Below, one piece after another: positions 54,597 through 62,894 of a stretch of DNA of 64,000 nt. A program made the translations under genes and the position numbers. Every line of letters starts with the position of its first letter. Within the stretch, counting starts at the first letter, position 1. The notes below the pieces were generated by a model. That model had not been told where the DNA came from. It did not search any database and saw only the letters and a program-made list of their open reading frames with translations. The DNA comes from Polynucleobacter sp. AP-Reno-20A-A9. GTDB lineage: Bacteria; Pseudomonadota; Gammaproteobacteria; Burkholderiales; Burkholderiaceae. The stretch is from NCBI RefSeq assembly GCF_018882085.1, contig NZ_JACVPB010000007.1, positions 54,712-118,711 on the forward strand, written 5' to 3'.

Positions 54597-55010
54597 TTAA
54601 AAGATGTCTTTCAACAACTTGAGTGATTCTTCGAGCTGCTTTAATTCATCTGACGATAATTTTTTAAATGCTTTACTTAGATACTCTAAATGCTCCGGAA
54701 ATACTTGTTTAAATACAGACTGACCTTCTAGTGTTAATCCAATGAGTTGACTACGGGCATCTTCAGAATTTGTTTCTCGAAGAATAAGACCTTTGGCCCC
54801 CAATCGCTCTAAGACACCAGTTAGAGTGCCCTTAGTAACCAATGTTTTTTCTCCCAACTCTTTACAGGTCATTGGCAATTGATTTCCCAATGTGGCAATC
54901 ACATCAAACTGGGTCATTGTTAAACCCATTGCCGCTATATGCGGAGCTGAATAACGCTCAAATGCTTGATATGAAGAAACGAGGTTTCTCAGGGCGGGTA
55001 AAAAGTTCAT
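54597..55010 (-). CDS. MarR family transcriptional regulator
   Basis: Winged-helix dimeric regulator of 137 residues. The helix-turn-helix lies at about 55-80 (CKELGEKTLVTKGTLTGVLE) and the wing at about 83-100 (KGLILRETNSEDARSQ). It probably represses its own operon, including the WrbA-like, b561 and YceI genes, and lets go on sensing a phenolic, quinone or oxidant signal. The ligand is inferred from neighbours. It has no Cys at the OhrR position near the N-terminus, so peroxide sensing by that route is unlikely. Confidence 0.9.
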   Translation of the reverse strand: MNFLPALRNLVSSYQAFERYSAPHIAAMGLTMTQFDVIATLGNQLPMTCKELGEKTLVTKGTLTGVLERLGAKGLILRETNSEDARSQLIGLTLEGQSVFKQVFPEHLEYLSKAFKKLSSDELKQLEESLKLLKDIF

Positions 55011-55026
55011 AAATCCTATTTAAAGT

Positions 55027-55052
55027 ACTAGTTAGAACTAGTTTAGTACTAA
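55027..55052 (-). promoter_or_regulatory. Twin palindromic operators of the MarR operon
   Basis: ACTAGTT-AG-AACTAGT (55027-55042) is a perfect inverted repeat with seven-base arms. TTAGTACTAA (55043-55052) is a perfect palindrome directly next to it. Both lie 17-42 bases before the marR start, where a repressor would block transcription. TTAGT/ACTAA half-sites fit MarR binding. Confidence 0.7.
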
Positions 55053-55082
55053 TACGAACTAAATACAAGTAAATCCAATAAA

Positions 55083-55107
55083 AAACCCCACAAATTCTGT
55101 GGGGTTT
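55083..55107 (-). terminator. Intrinsic terminator of the MBL-fold hydrolase gene
   Basis: AAACCCCACA and TGTGGGGTTT pair around AATTC, and the A-rich left flank gives a U-tail on the minus strand. It lies 22 bases after the hydrolase stop and before the MarR promoter. Confidence 0.9.
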
Positions 55108-55128
55108 AGGCTCATTCTTCGATATTCC

Positions 55129-55983
55129 TCAGAATTGAACTATTTCACCCTCAGTCATCGGAATAATTTTGATATTGCTACCCTTCATAGCCTCCTGAAA
55201 CTCGGCTAACGTACCTTTAGTCATCGGGTTAGAGTTGTAGTGCATTGGGATCACCATCTTTGGCTTAATCCATGTGCGTAATGCAAAGGCAGCATCATCA
55301 GGAGCCATTGTGAAATTTCCTCCAATCGGAACCATCACTAGATCAGGCTTGTAGTGTTCACCAATAAATTTCATGTCACTAAACAAGCCGGTATCGCCCA
55401 TGTGCCAAATCTTAAAACCGTTCTCAAGCTCAATAATAAAGCCCATAGGCTCGCCGGCGGGATATGACTCCATTTTGTCTGTAGCCGGATTTTTCCAAAC
55501 CAATAAAGAAGAGTGCTCTGCTTGAACTGCAGTAACCTTGATTCCAGGCGCAGGTGTTACGCGACCCGTTTTATTAAAGCGATAACCCAAGTCTGCTGGC
55601 AGAATTCCCAAAGTAGTTAGTGGCGTCACCATATCAGCCGGACCATATAACTTGATGTTATTCATCTTAGCAATAGCTGGCGCATCACCAAGATGGTCAA
55701 CGTGAGCATGCGTGACTAGCAATACGTCAATCGGACCAATTGCTGCCAAATCATTCTTATAAATCGGCGGCGTCTTGGGTCCGCCAGTAATCCAGGGATC
55801 AATCAGAATCATTTTTCCCTGAGGAGATTTAATCCGGAAACCTGCCTGTCCAAGCCATAGCGCCTCAGCCTTACCCTGAGCACCGACAGCTGGAGAATTC
55901 TGCGCATTACTGAGTGAGGCTGTTGAAACTAATATTGCTGAAAGTAATACACCCAAACCGCTTTTAGTTGAAAAGCATTTCAT
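55129..55983 (-). CDS. Metal-dependent hydrolase, MBL fold (UlaG-like), secreted
   Basis: Metallo-beta-lactamase-fold protein of 284 residues with a signal peptide ending LSNAQ. The metal motif is THAHVDHLGD (H92, H94, D96, H97), with later ligands in HMGDTGLFSD and IPMHYNS. It resembles the UPF0173/UlaG-like group, though most of those are cytoplasmic. The substrate is unknown. Single gene with its own terminator. Confidence 0.88.
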   Translation of the reverse strand: MKCFSTKSGLGVLLSAILVSTASLSNAQNSPAVGAQGKAEALWLGQAGFRIKSPQGKMILIDPWITGGPKTPPIYKNDLAAIGPIDVLLVTHAHVDHLGDAPAIAKMNNIKLYGPADMVTPLTTLGILPADLGYRFNKTGRVTPAPGIKVTAVQAEHSSLLVWKNPATDKMESYPAGEPMGFIIELENGFKIWHMGDTGLFSDMKFIGEHYKPDLVMVPIGGNFTMAPDDAAFALRTWIKPKMVIPMHYNSNPMTKGTLAEFQEAMKGSNIKIIPMTEGEIVQF

Positions 55984-56074
55984 TCATTCATCTCCTGATG
56001 ATTGTAGTAATCAAGAAACTATAGACCAAATTGAATGTTTAGGCTTTTGACGCAATGCGTCAATTTTCTCAGCG

Positions 56075-56485
56075 CTATTTCCAGAAAAGGGAAATCTTTT
56101 GTGATGAGTTAGCTTTAATAGAAAGCACTCTCTTTTGAATCGCCTCTTGGTAAGATGCCTCAATCACATAGTCACCAGACTCGAGATTAATCAGCATATA
56201 AGGTCCATCGGCCTGGGCATCAAAAATGATCTGTTTTTTGGAGTTCATGATTTTGATCGTTGCCCCGAAGATCCAAACTCCTCTGCCGTTTTCTATTTGA
56301 GACATTTCCAATAGCAATGGCCATTGCTTTGCATCAGCCAAAATCGCAACAGTCTCACCCTCGCCCACACCACCAGTAATATAAGAAATTCCCTGTGAAT
56401 ACTGCGTCTCAGGAATTTGCGCCAAAGCCCATGGGCTCAATAAAATCAGTTGGGTGGTAATCAGAATTTTGAGAAGTGTTTTCAT
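56075..56485 (-). CDS. Hypothetical secreted protein, 136 residues
   Basis: A signal peptide (ending PWALAQ) is followed by about 114 residues rich in short beta strands. GGVGEGETVAILADAKQWPL and a late GDYVIEASYQEAIQKRVLSI, with a final SLFWK, suggest a small beta-sandwich like a carboxypeptidase regulatory or transthyretin-type domain. No catalytic residues are apparent. It lies between the quinone oxidoreductase (downstream terminator in between) and the MBL gene on the same strand. Function unknown. Confidence 0.7.
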   Translation of the reverse strand: MKTLLKILITTQLILLSPWALAQIPETQYSQGISYITGGVGEGETVAILADAKQWPLLLEMSQIENGRGVWIFGATIKIMNSKKQIIFDAQADGPYMLINLESGDYVIEASYQEAIQKRVLSIKANSSQKISLFWK

Positions 56486-56513
56486 GCATCTATCTTACGT
56501 CCGATTAGTGCAT

Positions 56514-56540
56514 AAAAAAAGCCCCGCATTCACGGGGCTT
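56514..56540 (-). terminator. Intrinsic terminator of the quinone oxidoreductase gene
   Basis: AAGCCCCG and CGGGGCTT pair around CATTCA, and the run of A at 56514-56520 is a U-tail on the minus strand. It lies 23 bases after the quinone oxidoreductase stop. Confidence 0.92.
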
Positions 56541-56562
56541 GTGTGCGCTAAGACACTTAAGC

Positions 56563-57543
56563 CTATGGCGTCATTACGATAGCGCCTGAAACTTTTCGCC
56601 CTTCAGCAGCACGATGCGCATCAGCGGCTTGCTCTAAGGAAAACTTAGCGCCGATTTGTACTTTGACCTGCCCTTTGGCAATTGCATCAAATACTGCTTT
56701 AGCATTTTCTTTTAACAAGGCTGGTGTAGCGTTGTGTGGAAATACGGAAGGTCTAGTTAAAAACAGGCAGCCCTTCTTATTTAAGATCTCAGGCTGAATT
56801 TCTGGAGCTGGGCCTGAAGCAGCGCCAAATAAAGCAACTGTTCCAAAAGGAGCGGCGCAGTCTAATGAGCCTAAAAAGGTAGTTTTAGCAACAGAGTCAT
56901 AGACCACATTGGCTTTTTTACCACCAGTGGCCTTAATCACTTCCTCTGCCCAATTTGCTTGAGAGTAATCAACAACCGCATCGCAACCCGCCTCCTTAGC
57001 AGCCGCAAACTTTGCTGGCGAACCCACGGTGCCAACAACAAATGCGCCCAAGGCTTTTGCCCAGCCAGCCAAAATTTGACCAACACCACCAGCAGCTGCG
57101 TGCACCAGCACTACATCACCGGCTTTTACTTTATAGGTTTTCTGTACAAGGTATTGCGCAGTCATTGCTTTGAAGAAAACAGCTGCAGCCACCTCATCAG
57201 AAATATTGCTTGGCAGAACAACCAATTTATCGGCAGCTACATTACGTGCGCTTGCATAAGCACCAATCCCGGCATTCATATAAACAACGCGATCACCCAC
57301 TTTTAAATCAGTGACGCCTTCGCCCAAGGCCTCAACCACACCCGCAGCCTCATGCCCAAGTCCCGTAGGCATCTCTAATGGATAAACGCCTGAGCGCTGA
57401 TATACGTCAATGAAATTAAATCCAATGGCAGTTTGACGGAGCTGCACTTCACCTTTTGCAGGTGGTGGCAATTCTTTATCAATCACTTTGATTACGTCTG
57501 CACTACCTAGTTCAGTAAGACTAACGACTCGAGCTTTTGTCAC
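56563..57543 (-). CDS. Quinone oxidoreductase (zeta-crystallin type MDR)
   Basis: NADPH:quinone reductase of the medium-chain family, 326 residues, without structural zinc ligands. LGHEAAGVVEALGEGV is near residue 60 and the NADPH site is HAAAGGVGQILAGWAKALGA (about 148-167). It matches the QOR/Qor length and layout. It could reduce quinones or other enones in the cytoplasm. It lies 35 bases after the DUF2452 gene on the same strand. Confidence 0.92.
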   Translation of the reverse strand: MTKARVVSLTELGSADVIKVIDKELPPPAKGEVQLRQTAIGFNFIDVYQRSGVYPLEMPTGLGHEAAGVVEALGEGVTDLKVGDRVVYMNAGIGAYASARNVAADKLVVLPSNISDEVAAAVFFKAMTAQYLVQKTYKVKAGDVVLVHAAAGGVGQILAGWAKALGAFVVGTVGSPAKFAAAKEAGCDAVVDYSQANWAEEVIKATGGKKANVVYDSVAKTTFLGSLDCAAPFGTVALFGAASGPAPEIQPEILNKKGCLFLTRPSVFPHNATPALLKENAKAVFDAIAKGQVKVQIGAKFSLEQAADAHRAAEGRKVSGAIVMTP

Positions 57544-57578
57544 AGGTCACCTAATTATTTTTTTATAGAGAAAAAACA

Positions 57579-58022
57579 TCATACAGTAAGGGCGCCAACA
57601 GAATCCTCTTCAATTACCGCCCAAGTACTATCACCTAACTTCTTCACTGCCATCGAATAAGTCCAGCCGTCTGGAATCCCACAGCTCCATTCTTTTGGGC
57701 CATTTTGAATTAGTACATTGGTGGCATTTCTGCCGTCAAAGTACAGATGGTAAATTTTTCCATGAATAGGATTAAAGCCAAATTTAGCGCTATGCACCAT
57801 CTCAGTAGCATCTAATCTTGCTTGTAGAGCTTTGGCCTGTTTCATCAAGACTTCAGCCTGCTCCATAATGCGGTCGTACTCAAGCTTGGCATTTTGGCGG
57901 GCTACATTAACAGCCTTATCTTTTTCCTCAGTAACTTTGATGGGCGCAAATACAGGAGCACCCACCTCCATTGGATATTCAATCCCAGCATGTCGCGCTG
58001 GATCGGTATCTTCGATTCTCAT
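57579..58022 (-). CDS. DUF2452-like protein of unknown function
   Basis: Protein of 147 residues without signal or membrane segments. A helical region (about 38-80: YDRIMEQAEVLMKQAKALQA) precedes HGKIYHLYFDGRNATNVLIQ and CGIPDGWTYSMAVKKLGDST. This helix-then-YHLY pattern matches what I know of DUF2452, a family that includes human C1orf50. The assignment is from memory and moderate. Function unknown. It lies 39 bases after sodC on the same strand. Confidence 0.65.
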   Translation of the reverse strand: MRIEDTDPARHAGIEYPMEVGAPVFAPIKVTEEKDKAVNVARQNAKLEYDRIMEQAEVLMKQAKALQARLDATEMVHSAKFGFNPIHGKIYHLYFDGRNATNVLIQNGPKEWSCGIPDGWTYSMAVKKLGDSTWAVIEEDSVGALTV

Positions 58023-58061
58023 GAAATGCCCTGAATGTACTAATTTAATAAATAGATGCGA

Positions 58062-58595
58062 TTACTTAATCAAGCCACATGCAATACGTGGACCAGAATT
58101 TCCTGCAGGCTGGGATTTGTAATCATCCGGATCTCTATGCACAACCACTGAGCGACCAACAATTCCAGTTGGGCCTGTGTTTACAGCAAATCCATGTAAT
58201 TTAGCTGTGTAAGTTGCATTGCCATTGGCGTCAGACTTGATGTTAGGTAAATCTCCCGCATGACTCATGCCGCTATTAGGCATGCCATGGGATTTTGTTT
58301 CAGGATTGAAATGGCCGCCTGCACTGGTTGCATCCGGAGCGGAGCAATCCCCTTTTTCATGAACATGAAAGCCTTGCTCTGAGTTTGGCTTTAATCCCGA
58401 AAATTTACCATTAATGAGAACGTCATCACCTTGCCAGATGAATGCAACTTCACCCTTGGCCTGGGAACCTGATCTTGAGTCAAGGCTAGCGCTGGCTTTT
58501 TGACCTGTGCCTTGCTCCATCGATTGACATGCCACTAATGACAACATTCCTACGGCGGATAGAGCAATTGCAGCGTGCTTTAATTTCTTATTCAT
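58062..58595 (-). CDS. sodC: Cu/Zn superoxide dismutase, probable lipoprotein
   Basis: Periplasmic Cu/Zn SOD of 177 residues. Copper ligands are H77, H79, H95 and H153, and zinc ligands are H95, H103, H112 and D115. C84 and C173 form the conserved disulfide, and R170 is the active-site Arg. The lipobox LVAC (C23) indicates lipid anchoring. All metal sites are intact. It lies in a minus-strand run downstream of DUF3833 (70-base gap). Confidence 0.94.
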   Translation of the reverse strand: MNKKLKHAAIALSAVGMLSLVACQSMEQGTGQKASASLDSRSGSQAKGEVAFIWQGDDVLINGKFSGLKPNSEQGFHVHEKGDCSAPDATSAGGHFNPETKSHGMPNSGMSHAGDLPNIKSDANGNATYTAKLHGFAVNTGPTGIVGRSVVVHRDPDDYKSQPAGNSGPRIACGLIK

Positions 58596-58665
58596 CTTGA
58601 TCTCCTTGGATTAGACGCCCAAAGGCGACTTCCAGGAAAGTGTGACACAAATCCGGTGCTTTTGC

Positions 58666-59214
58666 TTAGCGCTTGTAGAAGCTTAAAGTCACCTCACCCA
58701 AATCAATCCCAAACTTACTCATCTTGGCCTTATTGAGCATTACTTTGGGGGTAATTAGGTACATCCAATCATTAAATTGCACGTTATAAATAGTGCCATC
58801 CACCGGTAAAGCGAGGGTATAGGTCCAATTCAGAGCATTCCCAGCGAGCTGGCCTTGTGCATCACCCACCACATCATCGGCCCTACCAATGTAATTACCT
58901 GGAGATTGCTCAGTTAGCGTCCAGATGCGTGTTTGCTTTGTGCCATCAGAATATTCAAAACGTTCATCTAAGGTTCCCACCTTTTTACCTTCAACTACCG
59001 TCCAATTTGCTTTGATCAGCACAGTAAAGCGCTTTTTCACTTCACCACTACGATCAGTAAAAATGCCATAGGCATCAATCGTTCCAGAAAAGTATTCACT
59101 CAGATCTAAAGTTGGTTTCTCGGCCGAATACTGAGAAACCTGAGGCGAGGAACATGAAACTAAAAGCACCCCACAAAATATTGCGAATGCAAAGCGTGTA
59201 AAAAAAAGTTTCAT
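58666..59214 (-). CDS. DUF3833 domain lipoprotein
   Basis: Lipoprotein of 182 residues. LLVSC is a lipobox near residue 21. The beta-rich domain includes YFSGTIDAYGIFTDRSGEVK, VGTLDERFEYSDGTKQTRIW and NFQ-like FNDWMYLITPKVMLNKAK, which match DUF3833. The fold is probably lipocalin-like. Elsewhere this family often sits with cyclopropane-fatty-acid synthase, DUF2878 and chalcone-isomerase-like genes. It follows the chalcone-isomerase-like gene by three bases. Confidence 0.85.
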   Translation of the reverse strand: MKLFFTRFAFAIFCGVLLVSCSSPQVSQYSAEKPTLDLSEYFSGTIDAYGIFTDRSGEVKKRFTVLIKANWTVVEGKKVGTLDERFEYSDGTKQTRIWTLTEQSPGNYIGRADDVVGDAQGQLAGNALNWTYTLALPVDGTIYNVQFNDWMYLITPKVMLNKAKMSKFGIDLGEVTLSFYKR

Positions 59215-59217
59215 AGC

Positions 59218-59766
59218 TTAACAAGCCTCATTAAAAAGTGGTGGCGGGCAGGTTTGTCCCAATAGTTCTGTTCTGAGTTTAGGGGCACTTGTTTTAGGAT
59301 CAAGCCAAATTCCAAAAAATGCTTTTGAAAACTCTGACCCAGGTATTTGTGCGATTTGCTTGCCATCGTGATAGAAAATCGTCCCTTGCTTAGGTGAATA
59401 GATGGCAGTCAAAGTTTGCCCCGACTCAACATTGGGCAAGAAAGACGCCAACTCTCTACCCCAAAGGGTGGCTTGATCATCTGACACACCAATGCGCTTC
59501 ATTTCTTCCGCACTCCGGTTGGCAATTGATTTACCTGAGAAGGATTTTTGATAGCGCATATCCAATGCAAACTCAGAGGAGGATAGTGAGCCCACCCTAT
59601 AAAAGGATGCATCATAAATATGTAGACCCCACCAAGTCAGTCGACCGCTTCCTTGAAGTTTTGCAGTGCCTAAATATGCTGGCACCTCCAATGGATCTCG
59701 AGCAAAGCTGATCGGCGCTAAGCAACACAGTAGTGCAGCGATGAGGAGGGGATAGACTTTCTTCAT
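59218..59766 (-). CDS. Chalcone isomerase-like periplasmic protein
   Basis: Protein of 182 residues with a signal peptide ending ISFAR. LQGSGRLTWWGLHIYDASFY and YHDGKQIAQIPGSEFSKAFF with GIWLDPKT are typical of bacterial chalcone-isomerase-like proteins, which probably bind fatty acids rather than flavonoids. The family is a frequent neighbour of DUF3833. It overlaps the DCC gene by four bases and precedes DUF3833 by three, so the trio is one operon. Confidence 0.88.
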   Translation of the reverse strand: MKKVYPLLIAALLCCLAPISFARDPLEVPAYLGTAKLQGSGRLTWWGLHIYDASFYRVGSLSSSEFALDMRYQKSFSGKSIANRSAEEMKRIGVSDDQATLWGRELASFLPNVESGQTLTAIYSPKQGTIFYHDGKQIAQIPGSEFSKAFFGIWLDPKTSAPKLRTELLGQTCPPPLFNEAC

Positions 59767-60173
59767 TGCTGCGCCGACCTTGACCGAGCCTTCACCAATC
59801 GTAGTGCTGCTGGCCCAAAAAGATTAGATATCGCGTGCCTATTCTTGGCAAAAAAGAGATAAGCTAATTTCAAGAATGGCTGAAGTGGCTTTCTTGAAAA
59901 AAACCAGGCCATACGAGGTAAGTTTGCACGACGATAGGCCTCAGGAAAAACTGAGACGCCCTGTATCAATTTGCCACTAGCAAACTGACCATACATCGCT
60001 GCCAATGCAGCCTCACAGGAGACCCCCACCTGTTGAGGCTCATACTGTTCGGAATTAATATCAACAAAGCCCAATAGATTATCTTGATTACGTCCGGATA
60101 AAAAGAGAATCTCCGCCTGGCACAACGGGCAAGCGCCATCGTAAAACAAGGTGAGCTTTTCTAATTGGGTCAT
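59763..60173 (-). CDS. DCC family (DUF393) thiol-disulfide oxidoreductase
   Basis: Small protein of 136 residues with the DCC motif YDGACPLCQAEI (Cys at 15 and 18), the proposed thioredoxin-like active site. Substrates are unknown. It is first in the operon with chalcone-isomerase-like and DUF3833 genes, overlapping the former by four bases, and diverges from the DUF2237 gene. Confidence 0.88.
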   Translation of the reverse strand: MTQLEKLTLFYDGACPLCQAEILFLSGRNQDNLLGFVDINSEQYEPQQVGVSCEAALAAMYGQFASGKLIQGVSVFPEAYRRANLPRMAWFFSRKPLQPFLKLAYLFFAKNRHAISNLFGPAALRLVKARSRSAQQ

Positions 60174-60234
60174 TGTTCAGCAAGTTTACGGCTTATTCAA
60201 TAAACTGGCTGACACAGATATTTTTAAGGTTGCT

Positions 60235-60609
60235 ATGCAAAAAGAAGTTGCTCTGAACGTTTTTGGTGAACCCCTTATTCCCTGCTCTTTTGACCCTTTA
60301 ACAGGGTTCTTTAGGGATGGATGCTGCAAAACCAATGAAGAAGATGTGGGTAGTCACTTAGTTTGCGCCATTGTGACAAATGAGTTTCTGCAATTTAGCC
60401 TGCAAAAAGGAAATGACCTCATCACCCCAAGACCAGAATATCAATTTCCAGGGCTGGTAGCAGGAGACCAATGGTGCTTATGCATTAATCGCTGGGTGGA
60501 GGCATTCAATGCTCAATGTGCGCCATTTATTAAATTGGAAAGCACTCACATCAAAGCCCTAGAGACTGTCCCCTTGAATGTCCTGAAAGAATATTCAAGA
60601 GAAATGTGA
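60235..60609 (+). CDS. DUF2237 family protein
   Basis: Protein of 124 residues from ATG 60235, which follows AAGG by five bases; the longer open frame back to 60151 would overlap the divergent DCC gene. LNVFGEPLIPCSFDPLTGFF, RDGCCKTNEEDVGSHLVCAI and PGLVAGDQWCLCINRW are DUF2237 marks. Function unknown; the family is often next to diverse metabolic genes. Five bases before the HDAC-like gene. Confidence 0.9.
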   Translation: MQKEVALNVFGEPLIPCSFDPLTGFFRDGCCKTNEEDVGSHLVCAIVTNEFLQFSLQKGNDLITPRPEYQFPGLVAGDQWCLCINRWVEAFNAQCAPFIKLESTHIKALETVPLNVLKEYSREM

Positions 60610-60613
60610 AAGC

Positions 60614-61513
60614 GTGAAAGCGTTTTATACAGACCACTTTGTATTGCCACTTCCAGAAGGTCATCGCTTCCCAATGGAAAAGTATTCACGCTTACGTGAT
60701 TTGATAGGTAGAGAAGAAAATATAGAGCTTGTAGAAGCACCAGCAGCTACTGACACCCAAATTCTGTATGCCCATGACCCCAGTTATCTCATTAAAGTAA
60801 TTGAGGGGAAGCTTTCCCCGCAAGAGCAAAGAGAAATCGGTTTTCCGTGGAGTGAGCGGATGGTGGAACGTTCACGTCGTTCAGCAGGCGCTACAGTGGC
60901 TGCAGCCAAAACTGCCTTAAGAGAAGGTATTGCCGCTAATCTTGCCGGTGGTACCCATCATGCTTATCGAGATGCTGGTAGTGGATTTTGTGTTTTCAAT
61001 GACTCAGCTATTGCAGCTCGTACTTTACAAAAAGAGATTAGCCCATCCCTGAAGATTGCAGTGATTGATCTAGATGTGCATCAAGGCAATGGCACTGCCT
61101 CGATTTTGCAAAATGATGATTCTATTTTTACCCTCTCTATTCATGGGGAAAATAACTTTCCATTTAAAAAAGAAGAGAGCGATCTTGATTTAGGGTTAGC
61201 GGATGGCTGTGATGATGTAAGCTATTTGCATGCCCTGAACCAATCCCTGGATCAACTGGATACACGCTTCAAGGCAGACTGCCTCATTTTCTTGGCTGGC
61301 GCAGACCCCCATGAAGGTGATCGCCTAGGAAGACTGAATGTCAGCACAGAAGGAATGCGCTTGCGAGATGAGATGGTATTTCAGTATGGATTAGATAAGC
61401 AGCTACCCATCGCATTTTCAATGGCGGGCGGCTACGGTAAAGAAATTAAATCCACTATAGATATTCACTTTCAAACCATCAAGACCGCCCTGCAATTTCA
61501 GAAGCAATATTAA
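60614..61513 (+). CDS. Histone deacetylase family (AcuC/acetylpolyamine amidohydrolase-like) protein
   Basis: Zinc-dependent amidohydrolase of 299 residues. The active site has the His dyad H115/H116 (GGTHHAYRD), zinc ligands D154 and H156 (DLDVHQGNGT) and D231 (GADPHEGD). Substrates in bacteria include acetylated proteins and polyamines; this one cannot be assigned. The start is GTG, four bases after the DUF2237 stop. Confidence 0.9.
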   Translation: MKAFYTDHFVLPLPEGHRFPMEKYSRLRDLIGREENIELVEAPAATDTQILYAHDPSYLIKVIEGKLSPQEQREIGFPWSERMVERSRRSAGATVAAAKTALREGIAANLAGGTHHAYRDAGSGFCVFNDSAIAARTLQKEISPSLKIAVIDLDVHQGNGTASILQNDDSIFTLSIHGENNFPFKKEESDLDLGLADGCDDVSYLHALNQSLDQLDTRFKADCLIFLAGADPHEGDRLGRLNVSTEGMRLRDEMVFQYGLDKQLPIAFSMAGGYGKEIKSTIDIHFQTIKTALQFQKQY

Positions 61514-61517
61514 ATCT

Positions 61518-62069
61518 TTAGCCCTTCTTTTTTGACGCGCTTTTTGGGCTAGCAAGATTGCTAACATTCTCGACACTCTTCTCGAAATTAGTAAACGAGT
61601 CTGCCATTGCAGCACGAATCAATTCAAAATTTTGCAGAGCATTATTAAATGATGTCTTAAATACAGAAACATAAGCTTCACTACCAAGCGGTGCGTTATC
61701 TGTTGCATCATTTACAAAGTGAATTAAGTCCGCCTTGGATTCTTGAATCATGGTTTCAGCAATATCGGCTAGCTCTTGATTGCCGCTTTTGAGCACCTGA
61801 ACTAATTGGTTGTGATATTGGGAGATCTCTTTGGCCGCATCCTGCAGTACTTCGGCATGAACAAATTCAAATGCAGATCTCGGATCCTGAGTTTTCATCA
61901 ACTCAGATACCTTCTTCTGAATCATGGTAGCCAATTCCTGCGTTGCCTGCTGATTAATCTGTGCGATTGCCTGAGCACTTTCAATCGCCACACGCCCGGC
62001 GGCCTTGGTTGCATCAATAGCTCTTTGTTGTCCTGGTATTGCATTCGTATCAAGTGATTTCTTGCTCAT
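61518..62069 (-). CDS. Phasin family protein
   Basis: Granule-associated helical protein of 183 residues, without signal or membrane segments. ATKAAGRVAIESAQAIAQIN and a Gln/Ala/Glu-rich amphipathic body match phasins, which coat polyhydroxyalkanoate granules; the PHA genes themselves are not in this window. The C-terminus is Lys-rich (SASKKKG). It converges on the HDAC-like gene with a four-base gap. Confidence 0.87.
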   Translation of the reverse strand: MSKKSLDTNAIPGQQRAIDATKAAGRVAIESAQAIAQINQQATQELATMIQKKVSELMKTQDPRSAFEFVHAEVLQDAAKEISQYHNQLVQVLKSGNQELADIAETMIQESKADLIHFVNDATDNAPLGSEAYVSVFKTSFNNALQNFELIRAAMADSFTNFEKSVENVSNLASPKSASKKKG

Positions 62070-62164
62070 ATCAGCCTTTCAGATGGATTGGTTCATCTAC
62101 CAATCTACTCTCGTTCAGACGGGTTTCTATAGAGAAATACCAGTAGATCAGCCAGAGATAGGCA

Positions 62165-62197
62165 AAAGAAAAGCCCCAGCTATTGCTAGCTGGGGCT
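62165..62197 (-). terminator. Intrinsic terminator of the SYLF gene
   Basis: AGCCCCAGCTA (62172-62182) and TAGCTGGGGCT (62187-62197) pair around TTGC, with an A-rich left flank acting as a U-tail on the minus strand. It lies 35 bases after the SYLF stop. Confidence 0.92.
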
Positions 62198-62231
62198 CTA
62201 TCGCCAATAAGCCATGGGTAGACTCTGATTC

Positions 62232-62882
62232 TTACTTTGTATCTGGCTTCTTCTTTGGAAGACTATTCAGAGTCTCAGCACTATTGAGCTGTTGATCTAC
62301 TAAGTAGAGCGTACCGCCATAGTTGGCTTGTAAATCGTATCCCGAGAGCCCCACCGTATAGAAGGTAATGTCAGGGTTAAAGGAACGAATCGTGCCGCCG
62401 GAACCAGCAGAAAAATTTGCGTCCACATCAATGCCACCACGACGACCATCAATCGAGGTCAACAAAAACTGATCAATCGCACCAGGTGTCTTAAAGATTG
62501 CCACTTGATATTGATCTTGATAGCCAGCCCCTAAGCCTTCACCTGTTTTGAGTGCTTGCATAAAAATAGGTTCTTTGCGTCGTTTATCAAACAAGACGCC
62601 TTCGCCACGAGCTACTACCAGCAAAACAATATTGACATTGGTCGTCGTAAAGACTGCATAGCCAGCCGCCTGATCAATTTCTTTTCGGACATCTGGATTT
62701 TGCTTCATTAATGCATCAAGACCAGTCTTTGACATCTTTAACGTAGCGTCACGCTTTTGAAGAATCTCTGCAGTAGTAAGTGGCTTGCCATCTTGACCAG
62801 TAGATTGGCAGCCAGATAGAAAGGATATCGCCAGCAAAGTTAAAGCGATATGTTTTGAAAAAGAATTAAATATCATAGTCAT
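62232..62882 (-). CDS. Lipid-binding SYLF domain (YSC84-like) lipoprotein
   Basis: Lipoprotein of about 216 residues. LSGC near residue 27 is a lipobox. The SYLF domain has DQAAGYAVFTTTNVNIVLLV, GEGLGAGYQDQYQVAIFKTP and RGGIDVDANFSAGSGGTIRS. Relatives bind phosphoinositide-like or other lipids; in bacteria the role is unknown. I chose the ATG at 62882; another ATG at 62876 and a TTG at 62888 are possible, and none has a clear ribosome site. Confidence 0.85.
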   Translation of the reverse strand: MTMIFNSFSKHIALTLLAISFLSGCQSTGQDGKPLTTAEILQKRDATLKMSKTGLDALMKQNPDVRKEIDQAAGYAVFTTTNVNIVLLVVARGEGVLFDKRRKEPIFMQALKTGEGLGAGYQDQYQVAIFKTPGAIDQFLLTSIDGRRGGIDVDANFSAGSGGTIRSFNPDITFYTVGLSGYDLQANYGGTLYLVDQQLNSAETLNSLPKKKPDTK

Positions 62883-62894
62883 GGTCAAATTTAT

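Noticed and set aside
60151..60234. Longer N-terminus for the DUF2237 protein
   Set aside because: It would overlap the divergent DCC gene, and the family motif begins just after the internal ATG that has a ribosome site.
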